Below, one piece after another: positions 1 through 8,803 of a stretch of 64,000 nt of DNA. The stretch comes from Mixta intestinalis. GTDB taxonomy: Bacteria > Pseudomonadota > Gammaproteobacteria > Enterobacterales > Enterobacteriaceae. The notes beneath the pieces were generated by a model. The model saw nothing but the letters and a program-made list of their open reading frames with translations, was not told the origin of the DNA and did not search any database. The stretch is taken from NCBI RefSeq assembly GCF_009914055.1, contig NZ_CP028271.1:930001-994000 (forward strand). Direction: 5' to 3'. The translations under genes were made by a program, and so were the position numbers. The first letter of the stretch is position 1. Every line of letters starts with the position of its first letter.

Positions 1-61
1 GCATCAGATAGGCGCGGATAGAATCAAAAAAATATTCACGCTGCTGGGATTTTGTACGCAT
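1..61 (-). CDS. opgC: Glucans biosynthesis protein C, N-terminal fragment (gene runs off the window)
   Basis: The first 20 codons of a leftward gene are present, and the rest lies outside the window. The peptide begins MRTKSQQREYFFDSIRAYLM, which closely resembles the start of E. coli OpgC (MdoC) around QREYFxDSIRAxLM. OpgC is an inner-membrane acyltransferase-family protein that succinylates osmoregulated periplasmic glucans. It stands divergent from opgGH as in E. coli, which supports the call even from so short a piece. The 239 bases between it and opgG must hold both promoters, but I could not pick them out with confidence. Confidence 0.85.
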   Translation of the reverse strand, partial: MRTKSQQREYFFDSIRAYLM

Positions 62-300
62 GGTTGTCCAGTTTTAGTACGTTTTATACTCCGGTTCACG
101 CCGAACCTGACAAAAGCAAATGCTTTACTTTACCGGAGCAGGAATCCATATAATATCAGCCGATTCTGTAACAGACGATCAACGCAGGTTAACACCCTAA
201 GCGCAGCGAAAAAAGGAACAAAAGCGCGGGCATACTGTCGGAAAGCGGAATAATCCATTAATATGAATGGGATTGATTTAAGCACACGAAAGGGGGGGAC

Positions 301-1866
301 GTGCTGATTACTAACAAAAATAAAACGGAACTGAAAAAACTGCACTGGGTTGGTGCAGCGGTTCTGCTGGCCTTGTATGCCAATAACAGTTGGGCTTTTA
401 GCATCGACGACGTGGCAAAAGAGGCAAAGTCATTAGCGGGAAAAAGTTTTGAAGCGCCGAAGAGCAATTTGCCCTCTCAGTTTCGTGATATGAAATATGC
501 TGACTATCAGCAAATTCAGTTTAATCATGATAAAGCCTGGTGGAACAAACTGAAGACGCCTTTCAAGCTGGAGTTTTATCATCAGGGGATGTATTTCGAT
601 ACGCCGGTAAAACTTAATGAGGTAACGGCGAATTCCGTACGTGAAATCAAATACAGCCCGGACTACTTTAATTTTGGCAAGGTACAGCACGACCCGGATG
701 CCATTAAAAATCTGGGATTTGCCGGGTTTAAGATCCTTTATCCGCTTAATGCCAAAGATAAAAATGATGAAATTACCAGCTTCCTCGGTGCCAGCTATTT
801 TCGCGTTATCGGCGGCGGCCAGGTTTATGGCTTATCCTCCCGTGGCCTGGCGATCGATACCGCGCTGCCTTCTGGTGAAGAGTTCCCACGCTTTCGCGAG
901 TTTTGGGTAGAGCGTCCGAAGCCGCAGGATAAGCAGCTGGTCATTTATGCGCTACTGGATTCCCCACGCGCCACTGGCGCTTATCGCTTTGTACTGCGTC
1001 CGGGTAAAGATACTAATGTTGATGTGCAGGCTAAAGTTTATCTGCGCGATAACGTGGGCAAGCTGGGTGTGGCACCGCTGACCAGTATGTATCTGTACGG
1101 CACGAATCAGCCTTCTCCGATAGTGAATTATCGTCCCGCTCTGCATGATTCCAACGGTCTGTCGATTCACGCTGGTAACGGCGAGTGGATCTGGCGTCCG
1201 CTGAACAACCCGAAACATCTGGCGGTCAGCACCTTTACCGTCGAGAATCCGAAAGGCTTTGGGTTGCTACAGCGTGGACGTGAATTCAGTCAGTACCAGG
1301 ATCTCGACGATCGTTACGACCTGCGTCCGAGCGGCTGGATTGAGCCGCAGGGCGACTGGGGTAAAGGCCGCGTGGAACTGGTAGAGATCCCGACGGCGGA
1401 TGAAACCAACGATAATATCGTCGCCTTCTGGACGCCGGAAAATCTGCCGGAGCCGGGCAAGGAGATGAACTTTAAATATCGTCTGCACTTTACCCGTAAT
1501 GAAGACCAGCTGCACTCGCCGGAAACGGCATGGGTGAAAAGCACGCTGCGTTCTACCGGTGACGTAAAACAGTCGAATCTGGTGCGTCAGCCGGACGGGA
1601 CTATCGCCTTTGTGGTTGATTTTGTTGGCCAGAATATGAGTAAGCTGGCGGATAATACGCCGGTTGCACCACAGGTCAGCATCGGCAATAACGGTGAAAT
1701 CGTGGAGCAGAGCGTGCGCTATAACCCGGTTACTAAAGGCTGGCGCTTAATGTTGCGCATCCGCGTAAAAGACAATAAGCAGCCGACCGAAATGCGCGCC
1801 GCACTGGTTAACGGTGATAAAGCGCTGACGGAAACATGGAGCTACCAGTTGCCTGCCAATGAATAA
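301..1866 (+). CDS. opgG: Periplasmic glucan biosynthesis protein G
   Basis: OpgG (MdoG) is a periplasmic protein needed to build the branched beta-glucan backbone of osmoregulated periplasmic glucans together with OpgH. The 521-residue product has a signal peptide whose hydrophobic core spans about residues 16-27, with likely cleavage after SWA at residue 32. The mature part matches the E. coli protein almost end to end (for example KYADYQQIQFNHDKAW and ending TWSYQLPANE). The chosen start is a GTG, placed five bases after a very purine-rich Shine-Dalgarno run (AAAGGGGGGG). This makes the leader about ten residues longer than in E. coli. The gene overlaps opgH by eight bases, so the two are probably translationally coupled. 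Confidence 0.95.
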   Translation: MLITNKNKTELKKLHWVGAAVLLALYANNSWAFSIDDVAKEAKSLAGKSFEAPKSNLPSQFRDMKYADYQQIQFNHDKAWWNKLKTPFKLEFYHQGMYFDTPVKLNEVTANSVREIKYSPDYFNFGKVQHDPDAIKNLGFAGFKILYPLNAKDKNDEITSFLGASYFRVIGGGQVYGLSSRGLAIDTALPSGEEFPRFREFWVERPKPQDKQLVIYALLDSPRATGAYRFVLRPGKDTNVDVQAKVYLRDNVGKLGVAPLTSMYLYGTNQPSPIVNYRPALHDSNGLSIHAGNGEWIWRPLNNPKHLAVSTFTVENPKGFGLLQRGREFSQYQDLDDRYDLRPSGWIEPQGDWGKGRVELVEIPTADETNDNIVAFWTPENLPEPGKEMNFKYRLHFTRNEDQLHSPETAWVKSTLRSTGDVKQSNLVRQPDGTIAFVVDFVGQNMSKLADNTPVAPQVSIGNNGEIVEQSVRYNPVTKGWRLMLRIRVKDNKQPTEMRAALVNGDKALTETWSYQLPANE

Positions 1867-4426
1867 ATCAATGCTTACTCCAGCCGACTATATCGACATG
1901 CTGCCGCTGACGCCTGAGCGTAAAGCGGCGCTGTCGGCCAGCCAGCCCGCTGCGCAGGCGGGCGGCGACGTCTACAGTCAATTGCATCAGCAGCTGGGCC
2001 AGGGCGGCCCGGCTGAGGCGCGTCCCGATGATGCGCCGCTTACTTCGGTCAAATCACGCCTCGAAATGAGCTGGCCAAATTCGCTGGATGGCGGAAAACA
2101 GTTCGGTCAGGACTATCTCGGACGCACCACGCTGAAGGCGATGCCGCCGGTAAAGCGTTCGCGGATGTTCCCGGAGGCGTGGCGTACTAACCCAGTGGCA
2201 CGCGCCTGGGATGCGCTGCGCGGCAAGAAGTCGACGCCGCGTTATGCCACGGCGGAAGAGCAGCGTCAGGAAGACAAATGGCGTCATGTTGGCTCTGTTC
2301 GTCGCTACATTTTGTTGATTCTGACGCTGTTCCAGACGGTTATCGCTACCTGGTATATGAAAACCATTCTGCCTTACCAGGGCTGGGCGCTGATCGATCC
2401 GATGGATATGCTGAATCAGAACTGGCAGCAGTCGCTGTTGCAGCTGCTCCCTTATGTGCTGCAAACCGGCATTCTGTTCTTGTTCGCCATTCTGTTCTGC
2501 TGGGTTTCCGCCGGTTTCTGGACCGCGCTGATGGGCTTCCTGCAATTGCTGATCGGGCGTGACAAATACAGCATCTCTTATACGCTGCGCGGCGACGAGC
2601 CGATCGATTCCTCGCACCGCACCGCGCTGATCATGCCGATCTGTAACGAGGACGTAGAGCGTGTATTTGCCGGTCTGCGCGCCACCTGGGAATCGGTGGT
2701 ACGCAGCGGGGAAAGTCAGCACTTTGATGTCTATATCCTTAGCGACAGCTACGACGCCGATATCGCGATGGCGGAGCAGAAAGCATGGATGGAACTGGTG
2801 CGTGACGTAGGCGGAGCCGGAAAGATTTTCTACCGTCGTCGTCGTCGTCGCGTGAAACGTAAAAGCGGCAACATCGATGACTTCTGTCGTCGCTGGGGCA
2901 GCCAGTACAGCTACATGGTGGTGCTGGATGCGGACAGCGTGATGAGCGGTGAATGTCTGACCGGTCTGGTGCGTATGATGGAGGCAAATCCGAACGCCGG
3001 TATTATCCAGTCGTCGCCGAAGGCATCAGGCATGGATACGCTTTACGCGCGCTGCCAGCAGTTCGCTACCCGCGTCTATGGGCCGTTGTTTACCGCTGGT
3101 TTGCACTTCTGGCAGCTGGGCGAGTCGCACTACTGGGGCCATAACGCCATTATTCGCGTGAAGCCCTTTATTGAACACTGTGCACTGGCACCGCTGCCGG
3201 GCGAAGGCTCGTTTGCCGGATCGATCCTCTCCCATGACTTTGTTGAGGCGGCGCTGATGCGTCGTGCGGGGTGGGGTGTCTGGATTGCTTACGATCTGCC
3301 CGGTTCTTATGAAGAGCTGCCGCCGAACCTGCTGGATGAGCTGAAGCGCGACCGTCGCTGGTGTCACGGCAACCTGATGAATTTCCGTCTGTTCCTGGTG
3401 AAAGGGATGCATCCGGTACACCGTGCGGTATTCCTGACCGGCGTGATGTCCTATCTTTCCGCGCCGTTGTGGTTTATGTTCCTGGCGCTCTCCACGGCGT
3501 TGCAGATTGTGCATACCCTGATGGAGCCGCAGTATTTCCTGCAACCGCGCCAGCTTTTCCCGGTGTGGCCGCAGTGGCGTCCTGAACTGGCGATCGCGCT
3601 GTTCTCTACCACTCTGGTGTTGCTGTTCCTGCCGAAGCTGCTGAGCGTGGTATTGATCTGGTTTAAAGGGGCGAAAGGCTACGGTGGTGCGCTGCGTTTG
3701 TTAGTGTCGATGCTGCTGGAAATGCTTTTCTCGGTGCTGCTGGCACCGGTGCGTATGCTGTTCCATACGGTGTTTGTCGTCAGCGCTTTCCTCGGCTGGG
3801 AAGTGGTCTGGAACTCGCCGCAGCGTGATGATGACGCTACGCCGTGGAGCGAAGCATTCCGCCGCCACGGTTCGCAGATGCTGCTGGGCATCGTCTGGGC
3901 CGCAGGCATGGGCTGGCTCGATCTCAACTTCCTCTGGTGGCTGTCGCCAATTGTCTTCTCGCTGATCCTGTCGCCGTTTGTGTCGGTGATCTCCAGTCGG
4001 GCAAGCAACGGGCTGGCGACTCGTCGGGCGAAACTGTTCCTGATCCCGGAAGAGTACGCGCCGCCGAAAGAGCTACAGGATACTGATACTTACCTACAGC
4101 TGAATCGCGAACGTGCGCTGGAGCATGGCTTTATGCATGCGTTGTTCCATCCGTCGTTTAACGCGTTGGCTACCGCGCTGGCAACGTCGCGCCATCTACA
4201 GAGCGACTTGCTGGACCACGCACGCGATCGGCGGGTTGAGCATGCGCTTAGCGATGCGCCGTCGAAGCTGAGCCGTGAGGAACGTCTGACGCTGCTCAGC
4301 GATCCGGTAATGCTGGCGCGCCTGCACTACCGTTTGTGGAAGGATGCGGAGAAGTACCATGAGTGGCAGGATCTCTATCGCAAGCTACCGCTAAATCCGC
4401 TGGCGTTAGCACCGGCAAAACAGTAA
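1859..4426 (+). CDS. opgH: Glucan beta-1,2-glucosyltransferase H
   Basis: OpgH (MdoH) is the inner-membrane GT2-family glucosyltransferase that polymerises UDP-glucose into the glucan backbone and exports it to the periplasm. The 855-residue product keeps the cytoplasmic catalytic core. An Asp-rich stretch (LDADSV) and the LKRDRRW motif of processive GT2 enzymes are visible, as are several hydrophobic membrane segments near residues 145-240 and 515-710. Its ATG lies within the last codons of opgG. The N-terminal 120 residues are polar and variable relative to E. coli, as is usual for the family. A strong terminator follows directly, ending the opgGH operon. Confidence 0.96.
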   Translation: MNKSMLTPADYIDMLPLTPERKAALSASQPAAQAGGDVYSQLHQQLGQGGPAEARPDDAPLTSVKSRLEMSWPNSLDGGKQFGQDYLGRTTLKAMPPVKRSRMFPEAWRTNPVARAWDALRGKKSTPRYATAEEQRQEDKWRHVGSVRRYILLILTLFQTVIATWYMKTILPYQGWALIDPMDMLNQNWQQSLLQLLPYVLQTGILFLFAILFCWVSAGFWTALMGFLQLLIGRDKYSISYTLRGDEPIDSSHRTALIMPICNEDVERVFAGLRATWESVVRSGESQHFDVYILSDSYDADIAMAEQKAWMELVRDVGGAGKIFYRRRRRRVKRKSGNIDDFCRRWGSQYSYMVVLDADSVMSGECLTGLVRMMEANPNAGIIQSSPKASGMDTLYARCQQFATRVYGPLFTAGLHFWQLGESHYWGHNAIIRVKPFIEHCALAPLPGEGSFAGSILSHDFVEAALMRRAGWGVWIAYDLPGSYEELPPNLLDELKRDRRWCHGNLMNFRLFLVKGMHPVHRAVFLTGVMSYLSAPLWFMFLALSTALQIVHTLMEPQYFLQPRQLFPVWPQWRPELAIALFSTTLVLLFLPKLLSVVLIWFKGAKGYGGALRLLVSMLLEMLFSVLLAPVRMLFHTVFVVSAFLGWEVVWNSPQRDDDATPWSEAFRRHGSQMLLGIVWAAGMGWLDLNFLWWLSPIVFSLILSPFVSVISSRASNGLATRRAKLFLIPEEYAPPKELQDTDTYLQLNRERALEHGFMHALFHPSFNALATALATSRHLQSDLLDHARDRRVEHALSDAPSKLSREERLTLLSDPVMLARLHYRLWKDAEKYHEWQDLYRKLPLNPLALAPAKQ

Positions 4427-4429
4427 GTG

Positions 4430-4455
4430 AAGCGGCCTGCGGGCCGCTTTAATTT
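4430..4455 (+). terminator. Rho-independent terminator of opgGH
   Basis: A GC-rich stem (AAGCGGCC / GGCCGCTT, four-base loop) begins four bases after the opgH stop and is followed by a T-rich tail. Confidence 0.85.
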
Positions 4456-4505
4456 ATGGCGTTGATCCGTTATCAGCCGCTGGCAGCAGCGATCGGGAGG
4501 AAAAA

Positions 4506-4742
4506 GTGAAAAAGGGAACGGGCGCTTTGCTGCTGTTGGCAACCTTCCTGCTGTCCGGCTGCGGCAGCATTATCAGCCGCACGGTGCCGGGACAGGGGCA
4601 CGGTAATCAATACTATCCTGGCGTACAGTGGGATGTGCGCGACACGCCGTGGCGTGTTATCACCATTATCGACGTGCCGCTGTCGGCGTTGCTGGATACG
4701 CTATTGCTACCGATTGATGCCCATCATGGGCCTTATGAGTAG
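4506..4742 (+). CDS. yceK: YceK/YidQ-type lipoprotein
   Basis: This is a small outer-envelope lipoprotein of the DUF1375 (YceK/YidQ) family with no established biochemical role. The 78-residue product starts with a GTG after a good GGGAGG ribosome site. It has a short signal peptide with lipobox LLSGC, giving lipidated Cys19. The C-terminal half carries the family's conserved YPGVQWD and DVPLSALLDTLLLP stretches. Position between opgH and msyB is as in E. coli. The gene ends five bases before the convergent msyB stop. Confidence 0.9.
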   Translation: MKKGTGALLLLATFLLSGCGSIISRTVPGQGHGNQYYPGVQWDVRDTPWRVITIIDVPLSALLDTLLLPIDAHHGPYE

Positions 4743-4747
4743 CCTGC

Positions 4748-5149
4748 TTACCAGCGATCTGATTCGTTATTGCTGCCGCTGTCTTCCCACTCCTGCGCGA
4801 CCGCCTGGCCTTCTTCGGTATCCAGCGGTGCTTCCAGCTGGAATTCGCCTTCGTCCCACTCATGCAGCGTATTTTCCGGCATCCACTCCTGACGTATCTC
4901 AACCTCGTCAAAATCGCCATCAAAGATAGCCTGCGCGGCTTCACCTGTGCGGATCGGCGACAGCTCGCCGTCATCGCTTTCATCAGCGAGGAACTCCGCC
5001 TGCCACATGATCTCCCCATCCTGCATTACATATTTTTGCAGGTTAAACTGTCCTACCGACACCTCGTCATCATCCAGATCCGGGTTGTTCGCCAGAAACT
5101 CTTCACGGGCGTTATCGATAGCTTCTTCCAGTGTGCTGAACATGCTCAT
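4748..5149 (-). CDS. msyB: Acidic protein MsyB
   Basis: MsyB is a small, very acidic cytoplasmic protein known in E. coli as a multicopy suppressor of secretion (secY/secA) defects; its direct biochemical function is unknown. The 133-residue product is rich in Asp and Glu throughout and shares the blocks TLEEAID.AREEFLA, QKYVMQDGEIMWQ and ENTLHEWDEGEFQLE with E. coli MsyB. An AAGGAG ribosome site sits before the ATG. It is convergent with yceK. In E. coli mdtG follows before lpxL, but that transporter gene is absent here. Confidence 0.92.
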   Translation of the reverse strand: MSMFSTLEEAIDNAREEFLANNPDLDDDEVSVGQFNLQKYVMQDGEIMWQAEFLADESDDGELSPIRTGEAAQAIFDGDFDEVEIRQEWMPENTLHEWDEGEFQLEAPLDTEEGQAVAQEWEDSGSNNESDRW

Positions 5150-5293
5150 TGGTTTCTCCTTACTCTCCTCGGGGATGGTTTCAGGAAAGAATAGACGAAG
5201 ATTTGCCGTGTATAGCTTTAGCGTTAAAAAAACTGGGGCGGAAAGAAATCTAGTCCTTCCGTTTCGGCAGGAAACGGAAGGGGAAGGGGAGGA

Positions 5294-6214
5294 TTAATAA
5301 AGCTTAGCAGCACCTTCCGGGCGTGTTTTAAAACGGCGATGCAGCCACATATATTGTTCTGGTGCCATCAAAATCGCTTCCTCGATAACCTGATTGATAT
5401 ATCTGGCGGTCGCTTCTTCACTGTCGAGAGGAATATCCTGCATGGCGGGCAATACCACCAGCTCATAGCCCTTACCGTGCGGCAGGCGACGCGGCACAAA
5501 AGGAATGACAGCCGGGCTGGCGCTGCGGATTAACAGGTAGCTACCTTTGGTGGTGGCGGCATCCGGCACGGCAAAGAGCGGCACAAATACGCTGCTTTTC
5601 GGACCATAATCGTGATCCGGCGCGTACCAGATGATCTCGCCCGCCTTCAGTGCGCGGATCATACCTTTCAGATCCTTACGATCGAGCATGCTTTTATTCG
5701 AACGCATTCGGCCCCAGGTTTGCAGCCAGTCGATCAGTGGATTATCGTTAGGGCGATAAACGCCGATGCCGGGATTAAGCATGCCGAAATAGCGCGCCCC
5801 CAGTTCCAGCGTCAAAAAATGCAACCCGATCAGCAGGATGCCTTTTTTCTCTCTCAGGCCCTGTGTGACGTGTTCATCACCAATGCTGGTAAACCATTTT
5901 TCTATGCGCCAGTTGGGCCAGAACCAGGCGATGCCGGTTTCCAGCAAACCCATACCGACTGACTCAAAATTACGCTTTACCAGCGCATCGCGTTCGGCGG
6001 CGGGCATTTCAGGGAAGCAAAGCTCCAGGTTACGCTGGGCGATAACAACGCGGCGGCGCATAAAGCGCATGGCGAGACGCCCCATTCCGCAGCCAAGGCG
6101 GTAAAGCAGCGGATAAGGCAGCAAAACGATCAGATAAAGCAGACCGATACCCAGCCAAAGCAGCCAGTAACGAGGATGCAGCAGGCTGCGGGAAAATTGA
6201 GGCAGATGAGTCAT
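5294..6214 (-). CDS. lpxL: Kdo2-lipid IVA lauroyltransferase
   Basis: LpxL (HtrB) transfers a laurate chain from acyl-ACP to Kdo2-lipid IVA at the inner membrane, a late step of lipid A assembly. The 306-residue protein has an N-terminal membrane anchor (about residues 15-35). It carries the acyltransferase HX4E motif as HFLTLE near residue 132, and conserved blocks VYRPNDNPLIDWLQTWGR and APEQYMWLHRRFKTRPEG. The length equals E. coli LpxL, and the whole sequence matches LpxL better than the cold-shock paralogue LpxP as I recall them. GGAAGA precedes the ATG. The product uses the acyl-ACP made by the fab cluster at 48-52 kb. Confidence 0.93.
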   Translation of the reverse strand: MTHLPQFSRSLLHPRYWLLWLGIGLLYLIVLLPYPLLYRLGCGMGRLAMRFMRRRVVIAQRNLELCFPEMPAAERDALVKRNFESVGMGLLETGIAWFWPNWRIEKWFTSIGDEHVTQGLREKKGILLIGLHFLTLELGARYFGMLNPGIGVYRPNDNPLIDWLQTWGRMRSNKSMLDRKDLKGMIRALKAGEIIWYAPDHDYGPKSSVFVPLFAVPDAATTKGSYLLIRSASPAVIPFVPRRLPHGKGYELVVLPAMQDIPLDSEEATARYINQVIEEAILMAPEQYMWLHRRFKTRPEGAAKLY

Positions 6215-6371
6215 GTTCTTCCAGTTATTCGGTGCGGCAACAAACGCGTTTGCCGCAATGTCCAGATTCAGGTGGCGTATTGTGCCACTTTTTTAATAAG
6301 GGCTGAAATAATGCCATCAGCCCGGTAAATCAGTAGTACAGAAGATGCGCTGCCAGCGAACAATTTATCGC

Positions 6372-7469
6372 CTATACGTTAAATAAACCTTTAACTTCAT
6401 GGGGTTCACAGCGCCAGTATTGCGGCGGCGCCTGTACTTTTTCGCCCAGTGCTGCGGCAGCGTGCCATGGCCAGCGCGGATCGTAGAGCATCGCACGTGC
6501 CAGGGCAATAGCATCAGCCTGGCCGCTGGTCAGGATAGATTCTGCCTGCTGCGGTTCAGTAATCAGGCCGACGGCGATAACCGGCATGGTGGTCACCGCC
6601 TCCTTTATACCGGCGGCGAAAGGCACCTGGTAATTTGGGCCGACGCTGATCTGCTGTTGCGGCGAGAGGCCGCCGCTGGAGACATGAATATAGTCGCAGC
6701 CTGCTTTCTCCAGCGCTTTGCTCAACGCGACAGACTGCGCTTCATCCCAGCCGCCTTCCACCCAGTCGGAGGCGGAAATACGCACGCCCACCGCTTTGTC
6801 ATGCGGGAATACGCGGCGTACGTCATGATAAATCTCCATCACCAGACGCATGCGGTTCTCCAGCGAGCCGCCATATTCATCGTCACGCTGGTTAGAAAGC
6901 GGCGACAGGAACTGATGCAGCAGATAGCCGTGTGCGGCATGAATTTCCACCAGCTCAAAGCCGAGACGATCGGCGCGAATGGCGCTGTCGATAAAGGCCT
7001 GTTTGATTTCTTCAATGCGTGCTTTACTCAGCGCCAGCGGCTTATCATCTTTATCGCTGTAGGAGAGGGCGGAAGGGGCAGAAGTCTGCCAGCCGCCCTG
7101 CTGCGGGGTTAAAAAATTGCCGCCGCGCCAGGGGACATCGGTGGAGGCTTTACGTCCGGCGTGTCCAAGTTGGATGCCAAGCGGCATGGTGGCGTAACGT
7201 TTCACATCCGCAATGGTTTCTGCCAGTGCCTGCTCGGTTTCGTCATCCCACAGGCCAAGGTCCTGCGGCGTAATGCGTCCGGCAGGCTCTACCGCAGTTG
7301 CTTCGATAATTAACAGTCCGGCGCCGGACAGGGAGAGATGGCCCAGATGAATACGGTGCCAGGGTGTCGCTTTACCCTGTTCCGCAGAATATTGGCACAT
7401 TGGTGCGATGATGATGCGGTTACTGAGGGATAGTTTACCCAACTGTATCGGCGTAAATAGCTGACTCAT
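6372..7469 (-). CDS. Old Yellow Enzyme family NAD(P)H:flavin oxidoreductase (YqjM class)
   Basis: This is a cytoplasmic FMN-dependent ene-reductase that probably reduces activated double bonds of electrophilic compounds with NAD(P)H. The 365-residue product has the thermophilic-like/YqjM signature: MCQYSAE near residue 26 with the redox-tuning Cys, QLGHAGRKA, and the substrate-binding pair of histidines in EIHAAHGYLLHQFLSP. I chose the internal ATG because a GGAGA Shine-Dalgarno sits seven bases before it. The upstream ATG, four codons earlier, has none. The gene sits between lpxL and trhO, where E. coli has nothing, so it is an accessory insertion in the backbone. A perfect palindrome lies 16 bases upstream. 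The physiological substrate is unknown. Confidence 0.88.
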   Translation of the reverse strand: MSQLFTPIQLGKLSLSNRIIIAPMCQYSAEQGKATPWHRIHLGHLSLSGAGLLIIEATAVEPAGRITPQDLGLWDDETEQALAETIADVKRYATMPLGIQLGHAGRKASTDVPWRGGNFLTPQQGGWQTSAPSALSYSDKDDKPLALSKARIEEIKQAFIDSAIRADRLGFELVEIHAAHGYLLHQFLSPLSNQRDDEYGGSLENRMRLVMEIYHDVRRVFPHDKAVGVRISASDWVEGGWDEAQSVALSKALEKAGCDYIHVSSGGLSPQQQISVGPNYQVPFAAGIKEAVTTMPVIAVGLITEPQQAESILTSGQADAIALARAMLYDPRWPWHAAAALGEKVQAPPQYWRCEPHEVKGLFNV

Positions 7470-7485
7470 TGTCTTCTCCATCTGT

Positions 7486-7501
7486 TATCACGTAAGTGAT
7501 A
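7486..7501. promoter_or_regulatory. Palindromic operator candidate before the Old Yellow Enzyme gene
   Basis: TATCAC-GTAA-GTGATA is a perfect 6-bp inverted repeat with a 4-bp spacer, 16 bases before the oxidoreductase start. Such sites are typical of dimeric repressors, and Old Yellow Enzyme genes are often controlled by electrophile-sensing repressors. No regulator gene is adjacent, so the protein that binds is unknown. Confidence 0.45.
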
Positions 7502-7609
7502 GTAAGGGCGCTAATAAAGCGGTTATGCTCAACGTGTTTATAAGCGTGGTCAATTGTCAGTATGTGCGGTAGCGCCCGATCGTCAAATGTAGAAAAAATG
7601 ATGCAAAGC

Positions 7610-7637
7610 TTTGCTTTACTGTTAAATCAGGTATGAT
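7610..7637 (+). promoter_or_regulatory. Probable sigma-70 promoter of trhO
   Basis: A TATGAT -10 box (7632-7637) is preceded at 16 bp by TTTGCT, a weak -35. It lies 39 bases before the trhO ATG and is the best promoter-like pair in the gap. Confidence 0.4.
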
Positions 7638-7676
7638 GCGCGCCTGAAAAACCGCTCACTAATGGGAAAGAACACC

Positions 7677-8738
7677 ATGCCAGTGTTACATAACCAGGTA
7701 TCCAATAAAGAGCTGAAGGCGCGCATGTTAGCTGAAACTGAGCCGCGCACTACCGTCTCTTTTTATAAATATTTCACTATCGACGATCCGCAGGCGTTCC
7801 GTGATGCGCTTTATCAGGCGTTAACTGAACTTCAGGTTTTCGGGCGCATTTACGTCGCTCATGAAGGCATTAATGCGCAGCTTAGCGTACCGGCCAGCCT
7901 CTATCCGCGCATGCAGGAAACGCTCTACGGCTTCCATCCGGCGCTGAATAATCTGCGCATGAATGTTGCGCTGGATGATGACGGCAAATCCTTTTGGGTG
8001 CTGCGGTTGAAAGTCCGCGATCGTATCGTGGCTGACGGCATCACCGATGAAAGCTTTGACGCCAGCCAGGTCGGGGCTTATCTGAAAGCGGCTGAGGTTA
8101 ATGCTATGCTGGACGATCCCGATGCGGTGTTTGTCGATATGCGCAACCACTATGAATATGAAGTCGGGCACTTTGAACGGGCGATGGAAATCCCTGCTGA
8201 CACCTTCCGCGATCAGCTGCCGATGGCAGTGGATATGTTGCAGGATCGCAAAGAGAAAAAAATCGTGATGTACTGTACCGGCGGTATTCGTTGTGAAAAA
8301 GCGAGCGCCTGGATGCGACATAACGGTTTTGAGCAGGTTTATCACGTTGAAGGCGGCATTATTGAGTATGCGCGCCGCGCACGCGAGCAGGGCCTGCCGG
8401 TGCGTTTCAAAGGCAAAAACTTTGTGTTTGACGAACGCATGGGTGAGCGTATTTCAGACGATGTGATTGCCCACTGCCATCAGTGTGGCGCGCCTTGCGA
8501 TACGCATGTGAACTGCGTTAACGACGGCTGTCATCTGCTGTTTATTCAGTGTCCCGCCTGTGCGGAAAAATATCAGCACTGCTGTAGCCCGCTTTGTATG
8601 GAAGAGGCGTCATTGCCGCCGGAAGAGCAGCGTGCACGTCGCGCCGGACGGGAAACCAGCAATAAAATCTTTAATAAGTCACGCGGGCTGTTGAACGCCA
8701 CGCTGACTATCCCGGCACCGCAGGAGCCGCAGGAATAA
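7677..8738 (+). CDS. trhO: tRNA uridine(34) hydroxylase, rhodanese family
   Basis: TrhO (YceA) hydroxylates uridine 34 of certain tRNAs, a step toward 5-carboxymethoxy- or 5-methoxyuridine. The 353-residue product has an N-terminal alpha/beta domain, a central rhodanese domain with the active-site loop MYCTGGIRCEK, and a Cys-rich C-terminal region (HCHQCGAPC, CPACAEKY) likely to bind metal. The start MPVLHN matches E. coli and has GGGAAAG upstream, so an ATG five codons earlier is not favoured. It is transcribed away from the Old Yellow Enzyme gene. Two hairpin terminators follow it. Confidence 0.94.
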   Translation: MPVLHNQVSNKELKARMLAETEPRTTVSFYKYFTIDDPQAFRDALYQALTELQVFGRIYVAHEGINAQLSVPASLYPRMQETLYGFHPALNNLRMNVALDDDGKSFWVLRLKVRDRIVADGITDESFDASQVGAYLKAAEVNAMLDDPDAVFVDMRNHYEYEVGHFERAMEIPADTFRDQLPMAVDMLQDRKEKKIVMYCTGGIRCEKASAWMRHNGFEQVYHVEGGIIEYARRAREQGLPVRFKGKNFVFDERMGERISDDVIAHCHQCGAPCDTHVNCVNDGCHLLFIQCPACAEKYQHCCSPLCMEEASLPPEEQRARRAGRETSNKIFNKSRGLLNATLTIPAPQEPQE

Positions 8739-8745
8739 GATAAAA

Positions 8746-8770
8746 AGGGCGGCCTGCGCCGCCCTAAAAA
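8746..8770 (+). terminator. Terminator after trhO
   Basis: An 8-bp stem AGGGCGGC/GCCGCCCT with a CTGC loop is flanked by A runs on both sides. It could therefore act in both directions between trhO and the convergent yceI. Confidence 0.75.
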
Positions 8771-8781
8771 TTGAGATTCAG

Positions 8782-8803
8782 CCCTCCCTGCGGAGGGTTT
8801 TTT
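8782..8803 (+). terminator. Second terminator after trhO
   Basis: The stem CCCTCC/GGAGGG with loop CTGC is followed by six T residues. It overlaps the last bases of yceI and would stop rightward transcription from trhO. Confidence 0.75.

Noticed and set aside
2054..2722. A 222-codon open frame antisense to opgH
   Set aside because: The opposite strand encodes a full-length conserved glucosyltransferase. The antisense translation has no recognisable motif and no ribosome site.
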